The notes: generated by a model not told the origin, from the sequence alone. A stretch of 64,000 nt of DNA from Desulfuromonas sp. AOP6 (GCF_009731355.2 NZ_AP022810.1:2570001-2634000), one strand, 5' to 3'; counted from the stretch's first letter, positions 19,544-28,421 are shown. Numbers and translations: made by a program.

Positions 19544-20230
19544 TCATTCGGGAATAGCATCGAGATGCTCCACAAGCAGGGCTCGATAGGTTTCGGGAAT
19601 GTCGGTGAATTCGATCCCCATGCCGATTGGCAGGGTTTTGGCCTTGATCCACTCCGGATGGTTAACCCAGGCGACCCGCCCACGGCAACTCAAAGAGGCA
19701 ACAGGCAGGGATATTTCGAGAAGAACCACCGTATCGATGGGCAACAGTTCGGCCGTCTCGATAAAAACGCCGCCCGTACTGAGATTGAATGTGTACCCCG
19801 GCCGCAAATGAAAAGTATCAGGGCCGCAAAGAACAGGGACTTCAACTTCTTTGCGCGGGGCGGCGGGATCGACAATGCCGAGGACATCACAGGCTGCGGC
19901 CACCAGCTCCTTAGCTTCGAACGGCCTGGCGATCACTGCATCACAAACGCTCCCCTGCCTGACCTGTTCCTTCTCTTTAACAATCAGCAGGATGTGGGTA
20001 TTGCGCAGAAAAGGGTCGCTCTTGATCCGCTGGCTGAGTTCGGCTCCGTTGAGAGAGTCGGAATCGGCTTCAACAATGACAAGAACCGGATCCTCCTCTT
20101 CCACCAGAGACATGGCCGTAGCCTGATCGGAAGCCAGCAGAAAATCAAAACCGGCCCGGTGAAAAAAGGAATTTTCCATCGCGGTGACGATTTCTGGCTT
20201 CTGGACAAGTAAAATTTTCTTCCGTTCCAC
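19544..20230 (-). CDS. Degenerate receiver domain fused to PilZ
   Basis: 228 residues. The N-terminal receiver-like fold (1-120) lacks the acidic pair (LLVQKP instead of LLVDDE); at the phospho-acceptor position it has Glu (E54 in VIVEADSD), and the conserved KP is ARPF. The C-terminal PilZ domain (about 130-225) keeps the NxSxxG motif (NLSTGG), but no clear RxxxR is seen. It is thus probably not phosphorylated in the usual way and may respond to c-di-GMP or a protein partner. The start is GTG at 20230 with GGGAGGA five bases upstream. Confidence 0.82.
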   Translation of the reverse strand: MERKKILLVQKPEIVTAMENSFFHRAGFDFLLASDQATAMSLVEEEDPVLVIVEADSDSLNGAELSQRIKSDPFLRNTHILLIVKEKEQVRQGSVCDAVIARPFEAKELVAAACDVLGIVDPAAPRKEVEVPVLCGPDTFHLRPGYTFNLSTGGVFIETAELLPIDTVVLLEISLPVASLSCRGRVAWVNHPEWIKAKTLPIGMGIEFTDIPETYRALLVEHLDAIPE

Positions 20231-20410
20231 AGCATTCCTCCCGAAATCGTCACAAGGATGACAGACAATAACGGCATTTGGCCGGTCGCACGGTGCGGAT
20301 AGACCAAATTAGCACGTTATTGCCCGGACGAGAAATCCTTATGCAAAAAAAACGCCGTCGATTAAGAGCCTACGATAACGTCAACAGGAACAAGCCTATC
20401 ATAGAATCGA

Positions 20411-20444
20411 AAAAAAAAAGCCGAAGATATCTTCGGCTTTTTTT
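20411..20444 (-). terminator. Rho-independent terminator of the SlyD-like gene
   Basis: AGCCGAAGATATCTTCGGCT is a perfect palindromic stem flanked by a long A-run and T7. It can act on both strands. Confidence 0.88.
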
Positions 20445-20487
20445 AATTTTTCCACTTAACTGACATCGTCCACAAAACGGCTCAATA

Positions 20488-20916
20488 TCAGAGAATTTCT
20501 ACCAGTTCGATATCGAAGGTCAGTTCTTTACCAGCCAAAGGATGGTTTGCATCGAGGGTAACGGTCACATCCGTCAGATCGGTGACTTCAACGACGAAAG
20601 GCTCGCCTTCTTCCTGGGTAACCTCCAATTGGCGGCCCAGAGTTAATTCAAGATCTCCCGGCAGATCCTTTCGGGCCAGTTCAATCACGAGCTCGTCAAT
20701 GCGGGGACCATAGGCCTGCTCAGCCCCGATGGTGATTGTTTTACTCTCACCAACCTGCATCCCGACGATAGCCTCGTCAAATCCGGGGATAACCTCGCCC
20801 TGCCCAAGCGTCAAGCTAAGAGGTTCGCCCCCCTTTGAACTGTCAAAGGCAGTCCCGTCCTCAAGACGTCCTGCATAATGTACTTTGATCGAATCGCCAC
20901 TTTTTGCTGCTGCCAT
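20488..20916 (-). CDS. SlyD-like FKBP peptidyl-prolyl isomerase
   Basis: 142 residues. An FKBP domain interrupted by an insert-in-flap segment, the SlyD architecture (VHYAGRLEDGTAFDSS, GFDEAIVGMQVGE, then AYGPRIDELV). The histidine-rich nickel-binding tail of E. coli SlyD is absent; the protein ends FDIELVEIL. Cytoplasmic folding catalyst/chaperone. GGAAAGGA precedes the ATG. It lies 143 bases downstream of the other FKBP gene but beyond a terminator, so the two are separate units. Confidence 0.93.
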   Translation of the reverse strand: MAAAKSGDSIKVHYAGRLEDGTAFDSSKGGEPLSLTLGQGEVIPGFDEAIVGMQVGESKTITIGAEQAYGPRIDELVIELARKDLPGDLELTLGRQLEVTQEEGEPFVVEVTDLTDVTVTLDANHPLAGKELTFDIELVEIL

Positions 20917-21000
20917 GAAAAGTCCTTTCCAGAAGGCTCATCTTGTTTCGGCAAGCCTTCTTGCTTTTGGTTGGGATGATTATCCGTCATCCTTCAAAAC

Positions 21001-21037
21001 AAAAGGCCGCCAGGGCAGTTTAATTGCCCTGGCGGCC
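21001..21037 (-). terminator. Rho-independent terminator of the FKBP lipoprotein gene
   Basis: Perfect 13-base-pair stem GGCCGCCAGGGCA/TGCCCTGGCGGCC, loop GTTTAAT; on the minus strand followed by TTTTGTTTT. Confidence 0.9.
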
Positions 21038-21059
21038 GCCAGCACTCTACCGTGAAATA

Positions 21060-21767
21060 CTACTTAGGTTCTATTTCCAGCAATTCAACTTCGAAAATCA
21101 GGGTAGCATTGGGGCCGATGGCAGGCCCGGCGCCACGCTGGCCGTAGGCCAATTCAGCCGGAATATACAACTCGTACTTGGCTCCTTTTTTCATGAGCTG
21201 AAGGGCCTCGGTCCAACCCGGGATTACCCCATTGACGGGGAAGGTTGCCGGCTCACCTCGACTGTAAGAGCTGTCAAACTCGGTGCCATCCACAAGGGTT
21301 CCACGATAGTGAACGGAAACCGTATCTTCCGCCTTGGGAGAAGCTCCCTCGCCTGCACTGACGACCTTGTACTGCAGGCCGCTGGGAAGACTGACAACGC
21401 CCTCTTTCTTGGCGTTTTCAGCCAGAAAAACCTGGCCTTCCTTCTTGTTCGTTTCAGCCAGCTCGCTGATCATTTTCTGCTGTTTTTCCATCATCTGCTG
21501 CTGAAAAGCAGTCATCGTCTCTTCAATCTGTTCGTCGGTCAGCATGGGCTGAGCATCGGCGAGCGCGTCCTTCATACCCTTGAGAAGAAGGGCCGGCTCG
21601 ACCTCGACGCCCTGCGCCTTGAAGTTGCGACCGATATCCAAACCGATGCTGTAGCTGACCTTGTCTTTAAGGTCTTTAAGTTCTGGTGCTTTTTCCTGGG
21701 CCGTACATCCCGTAGCCACAAAGAGGAGGCTGAGGATGGCGACGAGAGAGAAACTTTGCCTTTTCAT
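21060..21767 (-). CDS. FkpA/Mip-type FKBP isomerase, lipoprotein
   Basis: 235 residues. A lipoprotein signal peptide (1-20) ends at the lipobox FVATGC. An N-terminal helical dimerisation region (about 30-125, KVSYSIGLDIGRNFK) precedes a classic FKBP domain (VHYRGTLVDGTEFDSS, AYGQRGAG, LIFEVELLEI). Mip/FkpA proteins assist folding in the periplasm or outer membrane. The start at 21767 has AAGGA five bases upstream. No operon partner. Confidence 0.93.
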   Translation of the reverse strand: MKRQSFSLVAILSLLFVATGCTAQEKAPELKDLKDKVSYSIGLDIGRNFKAQGVEVEPALLLKGMKDALADAQPMLTDEQIEETMTAFQQQMMEKQQKMISELAETNKKEGQVFLAENAKKEGVVSLPSGLQYKVVSAGEGASPKAEDTVSVHYRGTLVDGTEFDSSYSRGEPATFPVNGVIPGWTEALQLMKKGAKYELYIPAELAYGQRGAGPAIGPNATLIFEVELLEIEPK

Positions 21768-21852
21768 TTCGTTTCCTTTCACCTAGCGAAGAGTTGACAT
21801 GGATACATGTGTGGCAGGCTTTTGGCCAACACATTCATAACCTGTCGCCCAT

Positions 21853-23166
21853 TCAGGTGTCAACTACTCTTTTGGGCGGCGCACCCGCCTGAACACCGGT
21901 CAGAGTAAGCATTCCCACCAGCGCAATGCCCAGCAAACACAAGATAAAGGGCAACCATCCCCACCCCTTGTAAATGAGACCCGGCAGATAGGAACCGACC
22001 ACCCCTCCACCGTAATAAAAGGCGACATAGACGCCGTTCACCACCCCTTTGTGACTGGTGGCCAGGCGGTTGAGGTGGCCGGTGGCCGTCGAATGAACAA
22101 GAAACATGGCGCCGCAAAAGAGAAACATAACCACAAACAAAACGGTGACATGGTCGGTCGCCAGCCCCAGCAACGCCAGACAGAATACTCCCATGCCGGC
22201 AAGGATAGCGCGCCTGCTGCCGCCCAGCCACGCACTGAACCGCACCGCCATGAGGGAGGTCACCATGCCCATGACATAACCGGAATACATGAGACCAATG
22301 CGGAATTCATTGGCCTGGTCACTGATTTCAGTCAGGCGGAAAGGCAGAAAGTTCATGATGGCCGCGAAGACCAGAAAAAGGCAGAAGATCAGGAGATAGA
22401 TGCGGCGATAAAGAGGGTGAGACAGCGTCTTCCACAGCAGGTCGGCTTTTGGTCGACTGACACTCAGTGACTCGGGCCCCTTCAGGCTAAAGAGAAAGAC
22501 AAAGCAGATGGCAAGGCTGATGGCCAGAAGGAGAAAACTGTGGCGCCACCCCCAGGTGGTGGCGATAAATCCAGAGCAGGCCCGACCAAGAAAACCGCCG
22601 AGAATCGTGGCCGTCACGTAGACGGCCATGGCACGCTGGATGCGGGAAGGGCCGGCCTGCTCTGACACATACGTCATGAGCGCCGTCAGCATGGCGGGTA
22701 TCAGCAGACCTTGCAGGAGGCGAATGACCATCAGTTCCGCGAAGGAAGGGGCATAGTAAAACCACAATTCTGTTACGGCCAGCAAAAAGACAGCCACTTT
22801 CAGCATGCGCCGGGGAGAAACCGTCTCCAACACGAAACCATAGACGAGAGGGGCCAGACTCAGAGGGATAAAAGCCACCGTGGTCAACAGGGCAGCGGTC
22901 TCGGAAGACACGGCAAACTCCCGCACGATGACCGGCAAGAGCGGCTGCGGGGCATAGAGGGCCGAGAGAGTAAGAACAGTTGTCAGAATGATGATAAACA
23001 TGGGCATATCCTGAACTCTTGCGCCGAAGGACATCATTGCGGCCACGCCGAGAGGTTCAACGACATCGACTCGCATTCTCTCGGGATTGTGGCCATTTGA
23101 CAACCGATTTTTTATTTCCCCCGAGGAAGACTCCGGGTCAGGACCCTGAGATGGGGAATTCTCCAT
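21853..23166 (-). CDS. MFS transporter (YnfM-like)
   Basis: Up to 437 residues with 12 membrane segments, like the E. coli YnfM arabinose-efflux-type branch. Motifs include YAPQPLLPVI in helix 1 and HSTATGHLNRLATSHKG in a late helix pair. The substrate is unknown. The start is uncertain: ATG at 23166 gives a 55-residue hydrophilic N-terminus without a good ribosome-binding site; ATG at 23001 has AGGA eight bases upstream but would begin directly with helix 1. The gene is divergent from znuA. Confidence 0.8.
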   Translation of the reverse strand: MENSPSQGPDPESSSGEIKNRLSNGHNPERMRVDVVEPLGVAAMMSFGARVQDMPMFIIILTTVLTLSALYAPQPLLPVIVREFAVSSETAALLTTVAFIPLSLAPLVYGFVLETVSPRRMLKVAVFLLAVTELWFYYAPSFAELMVIRLLQGLLIPAMLTALMTYVSEQAGPSRIQRAMAVYVTATILGGFLGRACSGFIATTWGWRHSFLLLAISLAICFVFLFSLKGPESLSVSRPKADLLWKTLSHPLYRRIYLLIFCLFLVFAAIMNFLPFRLTEISDQANEFRIGLMYSGYVMGMVTSLMAVRFSAWLGGSRRAILAGMGVFCLALLGLATDHVTVLFVVMFLFCGAMFLVHSTATGHLNRLATSHKGVVNGVYVAFYYGGGVVGSYLPGLIYKGWGWLPFILCLLGIALVGMLTLTGVQAGAPPKRVVDT

Positions 23167-23249
23167 TGAAAAATAGGCCCACATCCGATATACCTTGATT
23201 CGCCCACAAATCAGCCGCGAAGCTTGTCGGTCCGGCTCATCAAAGGACA

Positions 23250-24146
23250 ATGAATATCATGAGAAAAGCCCTGCTTTTTCCTCTGCTGGCCATCCTCCTG
23301 GCGGCGTGGCCGTCGCAGGCTGCGCCCCTTCAGGTTTTTGTCAGTGTTCTGCCGCAGAAATATATCGTCGAACGCATCGGCGGTGACGATGTAGAGGTCT
23401 CGGTCATGGTGGGGCCAGGCCGTAGCCCGGCCACTTATGAGCCGACGCCAAAGCAGATGGCCACGCTGGCCACGGCCGCCGTTTATTTTCGCATTGGGGT
23501 CGCTTTTGAAACGGTCTGGATGGAGCGCATCCGTGCCAACAATCCGGACCTGCGCATCATTGATCTGCGCGAAGGACTCGCTCTGCGCTCCATCGAAAGC
23601 CACAGCCATCACGATCATGGCCACGACCATCACGATGAAGAGGACGCCGAGGGACTTAAAGACCCCCATGTCTGGACAAGCCCCCAACTCGTTCAAGTCA
23701 TGGCTGGCAGGGTACTGTCCGTGCTGGCGACACTCAACCCGACTGGAGAAGCGACCTACCGCAGCAACTATAAGGCCCTGATGGCTGACCTCGAATCCCT
23801 CGACCGGGATATCCGGACGAAACTGTCTCCCCTGACCAATCGCCGCTTTCTCATTTTTCACCCTTCCATGGGCTATTTTGCCGACACCTACGACCTGCTG
23901 CAGGTACCCATCGAAATGGAAGGCAAGGAACCGGGGGCCAGAACCCTGGCCCGCCTGATCGACGAAGCCAGGGAGCAGAACATCCGCGTCATTTTTGTGC
24001 AGCAGCAATTCAGCCGCCGACTGGCAGAGAATATCGCCAGTTCCATCGGGGCCACGGTCATAGCCATCGATCCTCTCGCCGAGGACTATCCAACCAACAT
24101 GCGCCACATCGCGGAGGTCTTCGCCGCGGCGATGGATAAGAAATGA
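23250..24146 (+). CDS. znuA: Zinc/manganese ABC transporter, periplasmic binding protein (ZnuA-like)
   Basis: 298 residues of cluster A-I binding protein. Signal peptide 1-24. A histidine-rich loop (HSHHDHGHDHH, about residues 116-126) is typical of zinc-binding members. Metal-site motifs are DPHVW, FHPSMGYF and IDPL; but the segment that normally holds the first His (SPHxYEP) reads SPATYEPTP, so that ligand is replaced by Ala. AAAGGA precedes two nearby ATGs (23250, 23259); the first is annotated. The next gene overlaps by four bases. Zinc rather than manganese is inferred from the His loop. Confidence 0.88.
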   Translation: MNIMRKALLFPLLAILLAAWPSQAAPLQVFVSVLPQKYIVERIGGDDVEVSVMVGPGRSPATYEPTPKQMATLATAAVYFRIGVAFETVWMERIRANNPDLRIIDLREGLALRSIESHSHHDHGHDHHDEEDAEGLKDPHVWTSPQLVQVMAGRVLSVLATLNPTGEATYRSNYKALMADLESLDRDIRTKLSPLTNRRFLIFHPSMGYFADTYDLLQVPIEMEGKEPGARTLARLIDEAREQNIRVIFVQQQFSRRLAENIASSIGATVIAIDPLAEDYPTNMRHIAEVFAAAMDKK

Positions 24147-24883
24147 GCCCGGCCGTCATTGAGCTCGCCCAGGTCTTTTTCCGTTACGATGAGATCCCCG
24201 TGCTGGACAATGTCACTCTGTCCATTGAACAGGGTGAGTTTCTCGGCATTGTCGGCCCCAACGGCAGTGGCAAGAGCACCCTGCTCAAATTGATCCTGGG
24301 ACTTCTCTCGCCGACCTCGGGAAGCGTACGGGTCTTCGGGAAACAGCCCGGCCAGGCCTGCCAGAAACTGGGTTACGTACCTCAGTTCGCCACTTTTGAC
24401 CGCCGTTTCCCCATCAGTGTCTTAGATACGGTTCTGCAGGGAAGACTCGGCAAAACGAGATCAATCCTCGGCTATGGCGAAAAAGATCGGCAGGTCGCGC
24501 GGCAGGCCATGGCCGAAGCGGAAATACTAGACCTGCAGGATCGCCCCCTCTCTACCCTGTCCGGCGGGCAGAGGCAGCGGGTACTCATCGCCAGGGCGCT
24601 GGCCTGCGAACCGGAGGTGCTCATTCTCGACGAGCCCACGGCCAATATCGACCCGCGGGTCGAAGCCGGCGTCTTCGACCTGCTCCAGCGCCTTAACGAG
24701 CGCGTCACCGTCATCGTCGTCTCCCATGATATCGGTTTTATTTCCGGCTACGTCAGCCGCGTCGCCTGTCTCAACCGCACCCTGGTGTGCCATGCCACTT
24801 CCGACATTAGCGGCGAAGTAATAGAGAACCTTTACGGGATGCCCATGCAGATGGTCCATCATCACACTGTTCTTAAGAAATAA
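24143..24883 (+). CDS. znuC: Zinc/manganese ABC transporter ATPase
   Basis: 246 residues. Walker A GPNGSGKST (38-46), Q-loop VPQFATFD, signature LSGGQ (139-143), Walker B VLILDEP (159-165), switch His in VVSHD. It powers the ZnuA/ZnuB importer at the inner membrane. ATGA overlap with znuA and a seven-base gap to the permease show an operon in the order binding protein, ATPase, permease. Confidence 0.95.
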   Translation: MSPAVIELAQVFFRYDEIPVLDNVTLSIEQGEFLGIVGPNGSGKSTLLKLILGLLSPTSGSVRVFGKQPGQACQKLGYVPQFATFDRRFPISVLDTVLQGRLGKTRSILGYGEKDRQVARQAMAEAEILDLQDRPLSTLSGGQRQRVLIARALACEPEVLILDEPTANIDPRVEAGVFDLLQRLNERVTVIVVSHDIGFISGYVSRVACLNRTLVCHATSDISGEVIENLYGMPMQMVHHHTVLKK

Positions 24884-24890
24884 AGGATCC

Positions 24891-25733
24891 ATGGAAACCT
24901 TTTTTGAAGCCGTGCTGAACCAGACCTTCATGCTAAACGCCCTCATTGGTGGACTGCTGGCCAGCATTGCCTGCGGCATTGTCGGCTCCTTTGTCGTCGT
25001 CAAGCGCATCGGCTATATTGCCGGCGGCATCGCCCACGCCGTGCTGGGCGGCATGGGGATAGCCTATTATTTCGGCTATAGCCCCATTGGCGGCGCCATT
25101 GTGGCCGCCCTCCTGTCGGCGGGTATCATCGGCTGGATCAACCTGCACTGGAAACAGCAGGAAGACACCATCATCAGCGCGCTCTGGTCCGTGGGCATGG
25201 CCACCGGCGTGCTGTTCATCGCCCGTACCCCGGGCTACAACGTCGATCTCATGAGCTATCTCTTCGGCAACATTCTCATGATCCCCCGACAAGACCTCTA
25301 TCTTATTTTCATCCTCGACCTGGCCATCGCCCTCATTATCCTTCTTTTCTACAAGCAGTTTTTGGCCGTGGCCTTCGATGAGGAATTCGCCCGCCTGCGG
25401 GGCGTTCGCGTCGACCTCTTCTATCTGCTGCTTCTCGCCCTTGTTTCCCTGACCGTCGTCATCCTGATCCAGGTGGTTGGTTTGATCATGGTCATTGCCC
25501 TGCTCACACTGCCGGCAGCCATTGCTGGACATTTTGTTCACTCTCTGGCTAAGATGATGGTGCTGGCGACTCTTTTCGGAGCTTTTTTCACGACCGGCGG
25601 ACTCTTCATCTCCTACCAGCCGGATCTTCCCGCCGGGGCCACCACTGTTCTGCTGGCGGGGTTGGGTTACCTGCTTTCTTCCCTCTTTGCCAGCCTGCGC
25701 CATCGGTTTCGGCGTCCCATGAACCCACGTTGA
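24891..25733 (+). CDS. znuB: Zinc/manganese ABC transporter permease
   Basis: 280 residues with about eight membrane helices of the ABC-3 permease family (GIVGSFVVVKRIGYIAGGIA, then HAVLGGMGIAYYFG). AAAGGA is five bases before the ATG. Third gene of the znuACB operon. No Zur-like palindrome was recognised upstream of znuA. Confidence 0.94.
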   Translation: METFFEAVLNQTFMLNALIGGLLASIACGIVGSFVVVKRIGYIAGGIAHAVLGGMGIAYYFGYSPIGGAIVAALLSAGIIGWINLHWKQQEDTIISALWSVGMATGVLFIARTPGYNVDLMSYLFGNILMIPRQDLYLIFILDLAIALIILLFYKQFLAVAFDEEFARLRGVRVDLFYLLLLALVSLTVVILIQVVGLIMVIALLTLPAAIAGHFVHSLAKMMVLATLFGAFFTTGGLFISYQPDLPAGATTVLLAGLGYLLSSLFASLRHRFRRPMNPR

Positions 25734-25772
25734 CCGCCTGACCGACAAAACAACCTACCCTGGAGACCAACC

Positions 25773-27083
25773 ATGATGACCGCCTTTTGGGGCATAATGA
25801 CCCTCGGCATCCTTATATTTGTTCATGAACTGGGCCACTTTCTTGTCGCCAAATGGTCCGGCGTCAAGGTCCTTCGCTTTTCCCTCGGCTTCGGGCCCCG
25901 TCTGCTCGGCTGGAAAAAGGGAGAAACGGAATACCTCGTCTGCCTTCTCCCCTTCGGGGGCTATGTCCAGATGCACGGCGAACGCAAGAACGGTCCTGAA
26001 GAAGAACCTGTCTGCAGCGACGACGACAGGGCCTTCACGAACAAAGGGGTTCTCACCCGCATGGCCATTGTGGCGGCGGGGCCACTGACCAACCTGTTGC
26101 TTCCTTTTCTCATCCTGCCTGTCGCCTACATTGTCGGGGTGCAGACGCCCGCCTACCAGATAGAAACACCCCACATTGGCTATATTGCCACTGAAAGCCA
26201 AGCTGACGACGGTGGCTTCTTGCCTGGCGATCTGCTCGAAAGCATCGATGGGCGCTCGGTCGCCACCTGGGAAGACGCCAATTCCGTATTCGCCATGGCC
26301 GCGAAAGAGGAAGTGAACATCACCATCCGCCGCCAGGGGCAGCGGCAGGACCTGCGACTCGCCAAGGTCGCCGGCGAGAGCTATGACCTGCGCAGTGTCG
26401 GGATTTTTCCGGAGCAGGTAGCCCTTCTCGGCGAGGTCTTTGAAGGGGATCCTGCCGGAGAAGTGGGTCTGCGCGTGGGGGACCGCATTGTCGCCATCGA
26501 CGGCACGCCCATCAACAGCTGGTACGATGTGGGCACGGTCATCAATGCCTCCGGCGGTGATGAAATCGATGTGGAGGTACAACGCGAGAATGGTCTTCTT
26601 CACTTCACCATGCTGCCAGAGCAGAACGCACAGGGGCGTTTCCTGATCGGCATCTCGCCGCTTCAGGAAACCTACCTGAAACACTTTCCTCCTCTTGAGG
26701 CCATCAAGGCCGGGGCCCAGAAGACGGTGGAACTGATGCGCCTCACCGGTGACTTCCTGCGTCAGTTGGTGGCCGGCAACATTTCCACCGACAATATCGG
26801 CGGGCCGGTCATGATTGTACAGACGGCAGGGGCCGCGGCCGAAACGGGAATCGCCGCCACGCTGCTTTTTCTGGCCTTTCTCAGCATTCAGCTCGGCTTT
26901 TTGAATCTGCTCCCTGTTCCGGTGCTGGACGGCGGACATCTTGTCTTTTTTCTCATCGAATTGATCTTCAGGCGTCCCTTGCCACAGGCGGCCCAGGAAA
27001 CCGCCCTGAAATTCGGTCTTCTCCTCTTGCTGCTGCTGATGGGGCTGGCGCTGTTCAACGACTTCAGCCGCTTCTTCTCCTGA
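25773..27083 (+). CDS. rseP: RseP-type site-2 intramembrane zinc protease
   Basis: 436 residues. HELGH zinc motif at 18-22 in the first membrane helix, third ligand motif LDGGH in a C-terminal helix (PVPVLDGGHLVFF), and two PDZ-like domains between (about 125-205 and 215-290). It cleaves membrane-bound anti-sigma factors and remnant signal peptides. GGAG lies seven bases before the ATG. It follows znuB by 39 bases, which could place a zinc enzyme with a zinc importer in one transcript, but the usual uppS-cdsA-dxr neighbours are missing. Confidence 0.93.
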   Translation: MMTAFWGIMTLGILIFVHELGHFLVAKWSGVKVLRFSLGFGPRLLGWKKGETEYLVCLLPFGGYVQMHGERKNGPEEEPVCSDDDRAFTNKGVLTRMAIVAAGPLTNLLLPFLILPVAYIVGVQTPAYQIETPHIGYIATESQADDGGFLPGDLLESIDGRSVATWEDANSVFAMAAKEEVNITIRRQGQRQDLRLAKVAGESYDLRSVGIFPEQVALLGEVFEGDPAGEVGLRVGDRIVAIDGTPINSWYDVGTVINASGGDEIDVEVQRENGLLHFTMLPEQNAQGRFLIGISPLQETYLKHFPPLEAIKAGAQKTVELMRLTGDFLRQLVAGNISTDNIGGPVMIVQTAGAAAETGIAATLLFLAFLSIQLGFLNLLPVPVLDGGHLVFFLIELIFRRPLPQAAQETALKFGLLLLLLLMGLALFNDFSRFFS

Positions 27084-27174
27084 CGTCGACTTGCGACCTG
27101 ACGTTTCTCCGCTACTATTGTGGGAAATAAACCAACCGTCTACTCACGACGGCACAAAAGGGAGGCAATAAACG

Positions 27175-27726
27175 ATGCATCAACTCAAATTCATCCTGCT
27201 GGCAGGGGCAGTTCTGCTGCTGGCCCCATTGAGTCTGTGGGGAGCCGGAGAAGAAGGCATCTCCTATCGCGGGCTCGGGGACAGTGTCCCCATTTTCAGC
27301 TTGGCGAGCAGCCAGGATCGCCTTTTTTCCTATGATCGGGACTTTTATGGAAAACATCACCTGATCCTGACCTTCTTCCCCGCTGCCTTCACCCCTGTCT
27401 GAACGGGTGAAATGGAGGGTCATCAGAGGAATCTCTATCTCTATGACCGCTTCAACGCCCGCGTCGCGGGCGTCAGCCGGGACAATGTCGACACCCTTAA
27501 ATACTTCGCCGCCGAATACGGTCTGACATTTCCGCTTTTTTCCAATACGTCCACCTACTTGGGGACCTGGCTCGGTGCCTATGGGCCGGGGTCACCCGTT
27601 TTTGCCCGCAGGACCGTGGTCATCGACAAGTGGGGAATTATCCGCTACACCAAAAGCGGCAACCCGAATTATCACGAAGTCTTGCAGGTTCTTAAAAAAC
27701 TGCATGCCGAGGAGGTGACCCCATGA
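27175..27726 (+). CDS. Selenocysteine-containing peroxiredoxin, exported (TGA at 27400-27402 read as Sec)
   Basis: 183 residues when the in-frame TGA is read as selenocysteine 76. Both flanks are in the same frame and form one continuous AhpC/TSA-type peroxiredoxin: FFPAAFTPV-U-TGEMEGHQRNLYLY. Sec stands exactly at the peroxidatic cysteine. An N-terminal signal peptide (about 1-24) indicates a periplasmic enzyme. GGGAGG precedes the ATG. A stem GGTCAT/ATGACC (27418-27423 with 27443-27448) just after the TGA is a candidate bacterial SECIS. It overlaps the lipoprotein gene by ATGA. It should reduce peroxides in the envelope. Standard gene calling would split or truncate it. Confidence 0.88.
27402..27448 (+). 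promoter_or_regulatory. Candidate bacterial SECIS element
   Basis: Directly downstream of the UGA, a hairpin with outer stem GGTCAT/ATGACC encloses AGAG/CTCT pairing. Position fits bacterial SECIS elements, which lie immediately 3' of the UGA inside the coding region. The exact fold was not computed. Confidence 0.45.
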
Positions 27727-28340
27727 TCTTTTCCCTCACCGGTCTATGGCGACAACTGTTTATTCTGGCAATTTTTCTGCTCTTTTCCGGCTGTGCCTGG
27801 TTACCCGCCGCCGCCCCGCCACCATCCCCCCTTCAGGTTCAGGAAAACGGCACCTCGGTGTGGCAGGACGAGTTCGCCTTTGTGGCACCGCCTTCCCCCT
27901 GGGAGCTTGTCCAACTTGACGAGGACGATTATTCCCTGGCGTACATGAAGCTGTGTCGGGGCAGCTATCCCTGCCAGTCCACCCTGGCCTATGCGGAAGA
28001 GCCCTTTGGCTATTCCCTCGATTTCGAGCAGCGGGTACCGGAGTTTTTCAAACGATTCCTCTGGGCCTCCCGGGTACAGTTCGCCAAACCGACCCTGGAG
28101 AAGACGACTCTCTTCGGAAAGGAAGCGCTGATCGCCGACACCGAAGGGATTGAGCCTGTCAAGGGCCACAAGGTCTGGAGCAAAATCGTCTTTGCCCGCC
28201 GAGGCGAGCGGGTCGTCGCCTTCTACTATACCCAATGGCGGCCGGCGGAAGCCGACTACGATCAGGCAGACGTGGAGGCCTTTGACCGTTTCGTCGAGAC
28301 CTTCCGCTACCTCAAACCTTCCTTTTACGAAACCTTGTAG
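27723..28340 (+). CDS. Hypothetical lipoprotein
   Basis: 205 residues. Lipobox LFSGC after a 22-residue hydrophobic signal, then a Pro-rich stretch (PAAAPPPSP) and a compact soluble domain with two cysteines close together (LCRGSYPC). No family recognised. The start overlaps the stop of the selenocysteine peroxiredoxin (ATGA), so the two are translated together and may act together in the periplasm. Confidence 0.8.
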   Translation: MIFSLTGLWRQLFILAIFLLFSGCAWLPAAAPPPSPLQVQENGTSVWQDEFAFVAPPSPWELVQLDEDDYSLAYMKLCRGSYPCQSTLAYAEEPFGYSLDFEQRVPEFFKRFLWASRVQFAKPTLEKTTLFGKEALIADTEGIEPVKGHKVWSKIVFARRGERVVAFYYTQWRPAEADYDQADVEAFDRFVETFRYLKPSFYETL

Positions 28341-28359
28341 CAAAACGAAAAGAGATCAT

Positions 28360-28401
28360 AAAAAAAGACGGATCACTTTGGCGAGTGATCCGTCTTTTTT
28401 T
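28360..28401. terminator. Bidirectional terminator between convergent genes
   Basis: Perfect 18-base-pair stem from A7-GACGGATCACT to its complement ending T7, loop TTGGCG. Confidence 0.95.
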
Positions 28402-28421
28402 ATACCTGTGAGAATACCTGC

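Noticed and set aside
27175-27726. Frameshifted or truncated peroxiredoxin pseudogene
   Set aside because: No frameshift is needed: the reading frame is the same on both sides of TGA, which sits exactly at the catalytic cysteine, and all other motifs are intact. Selenocysteine explains it better.
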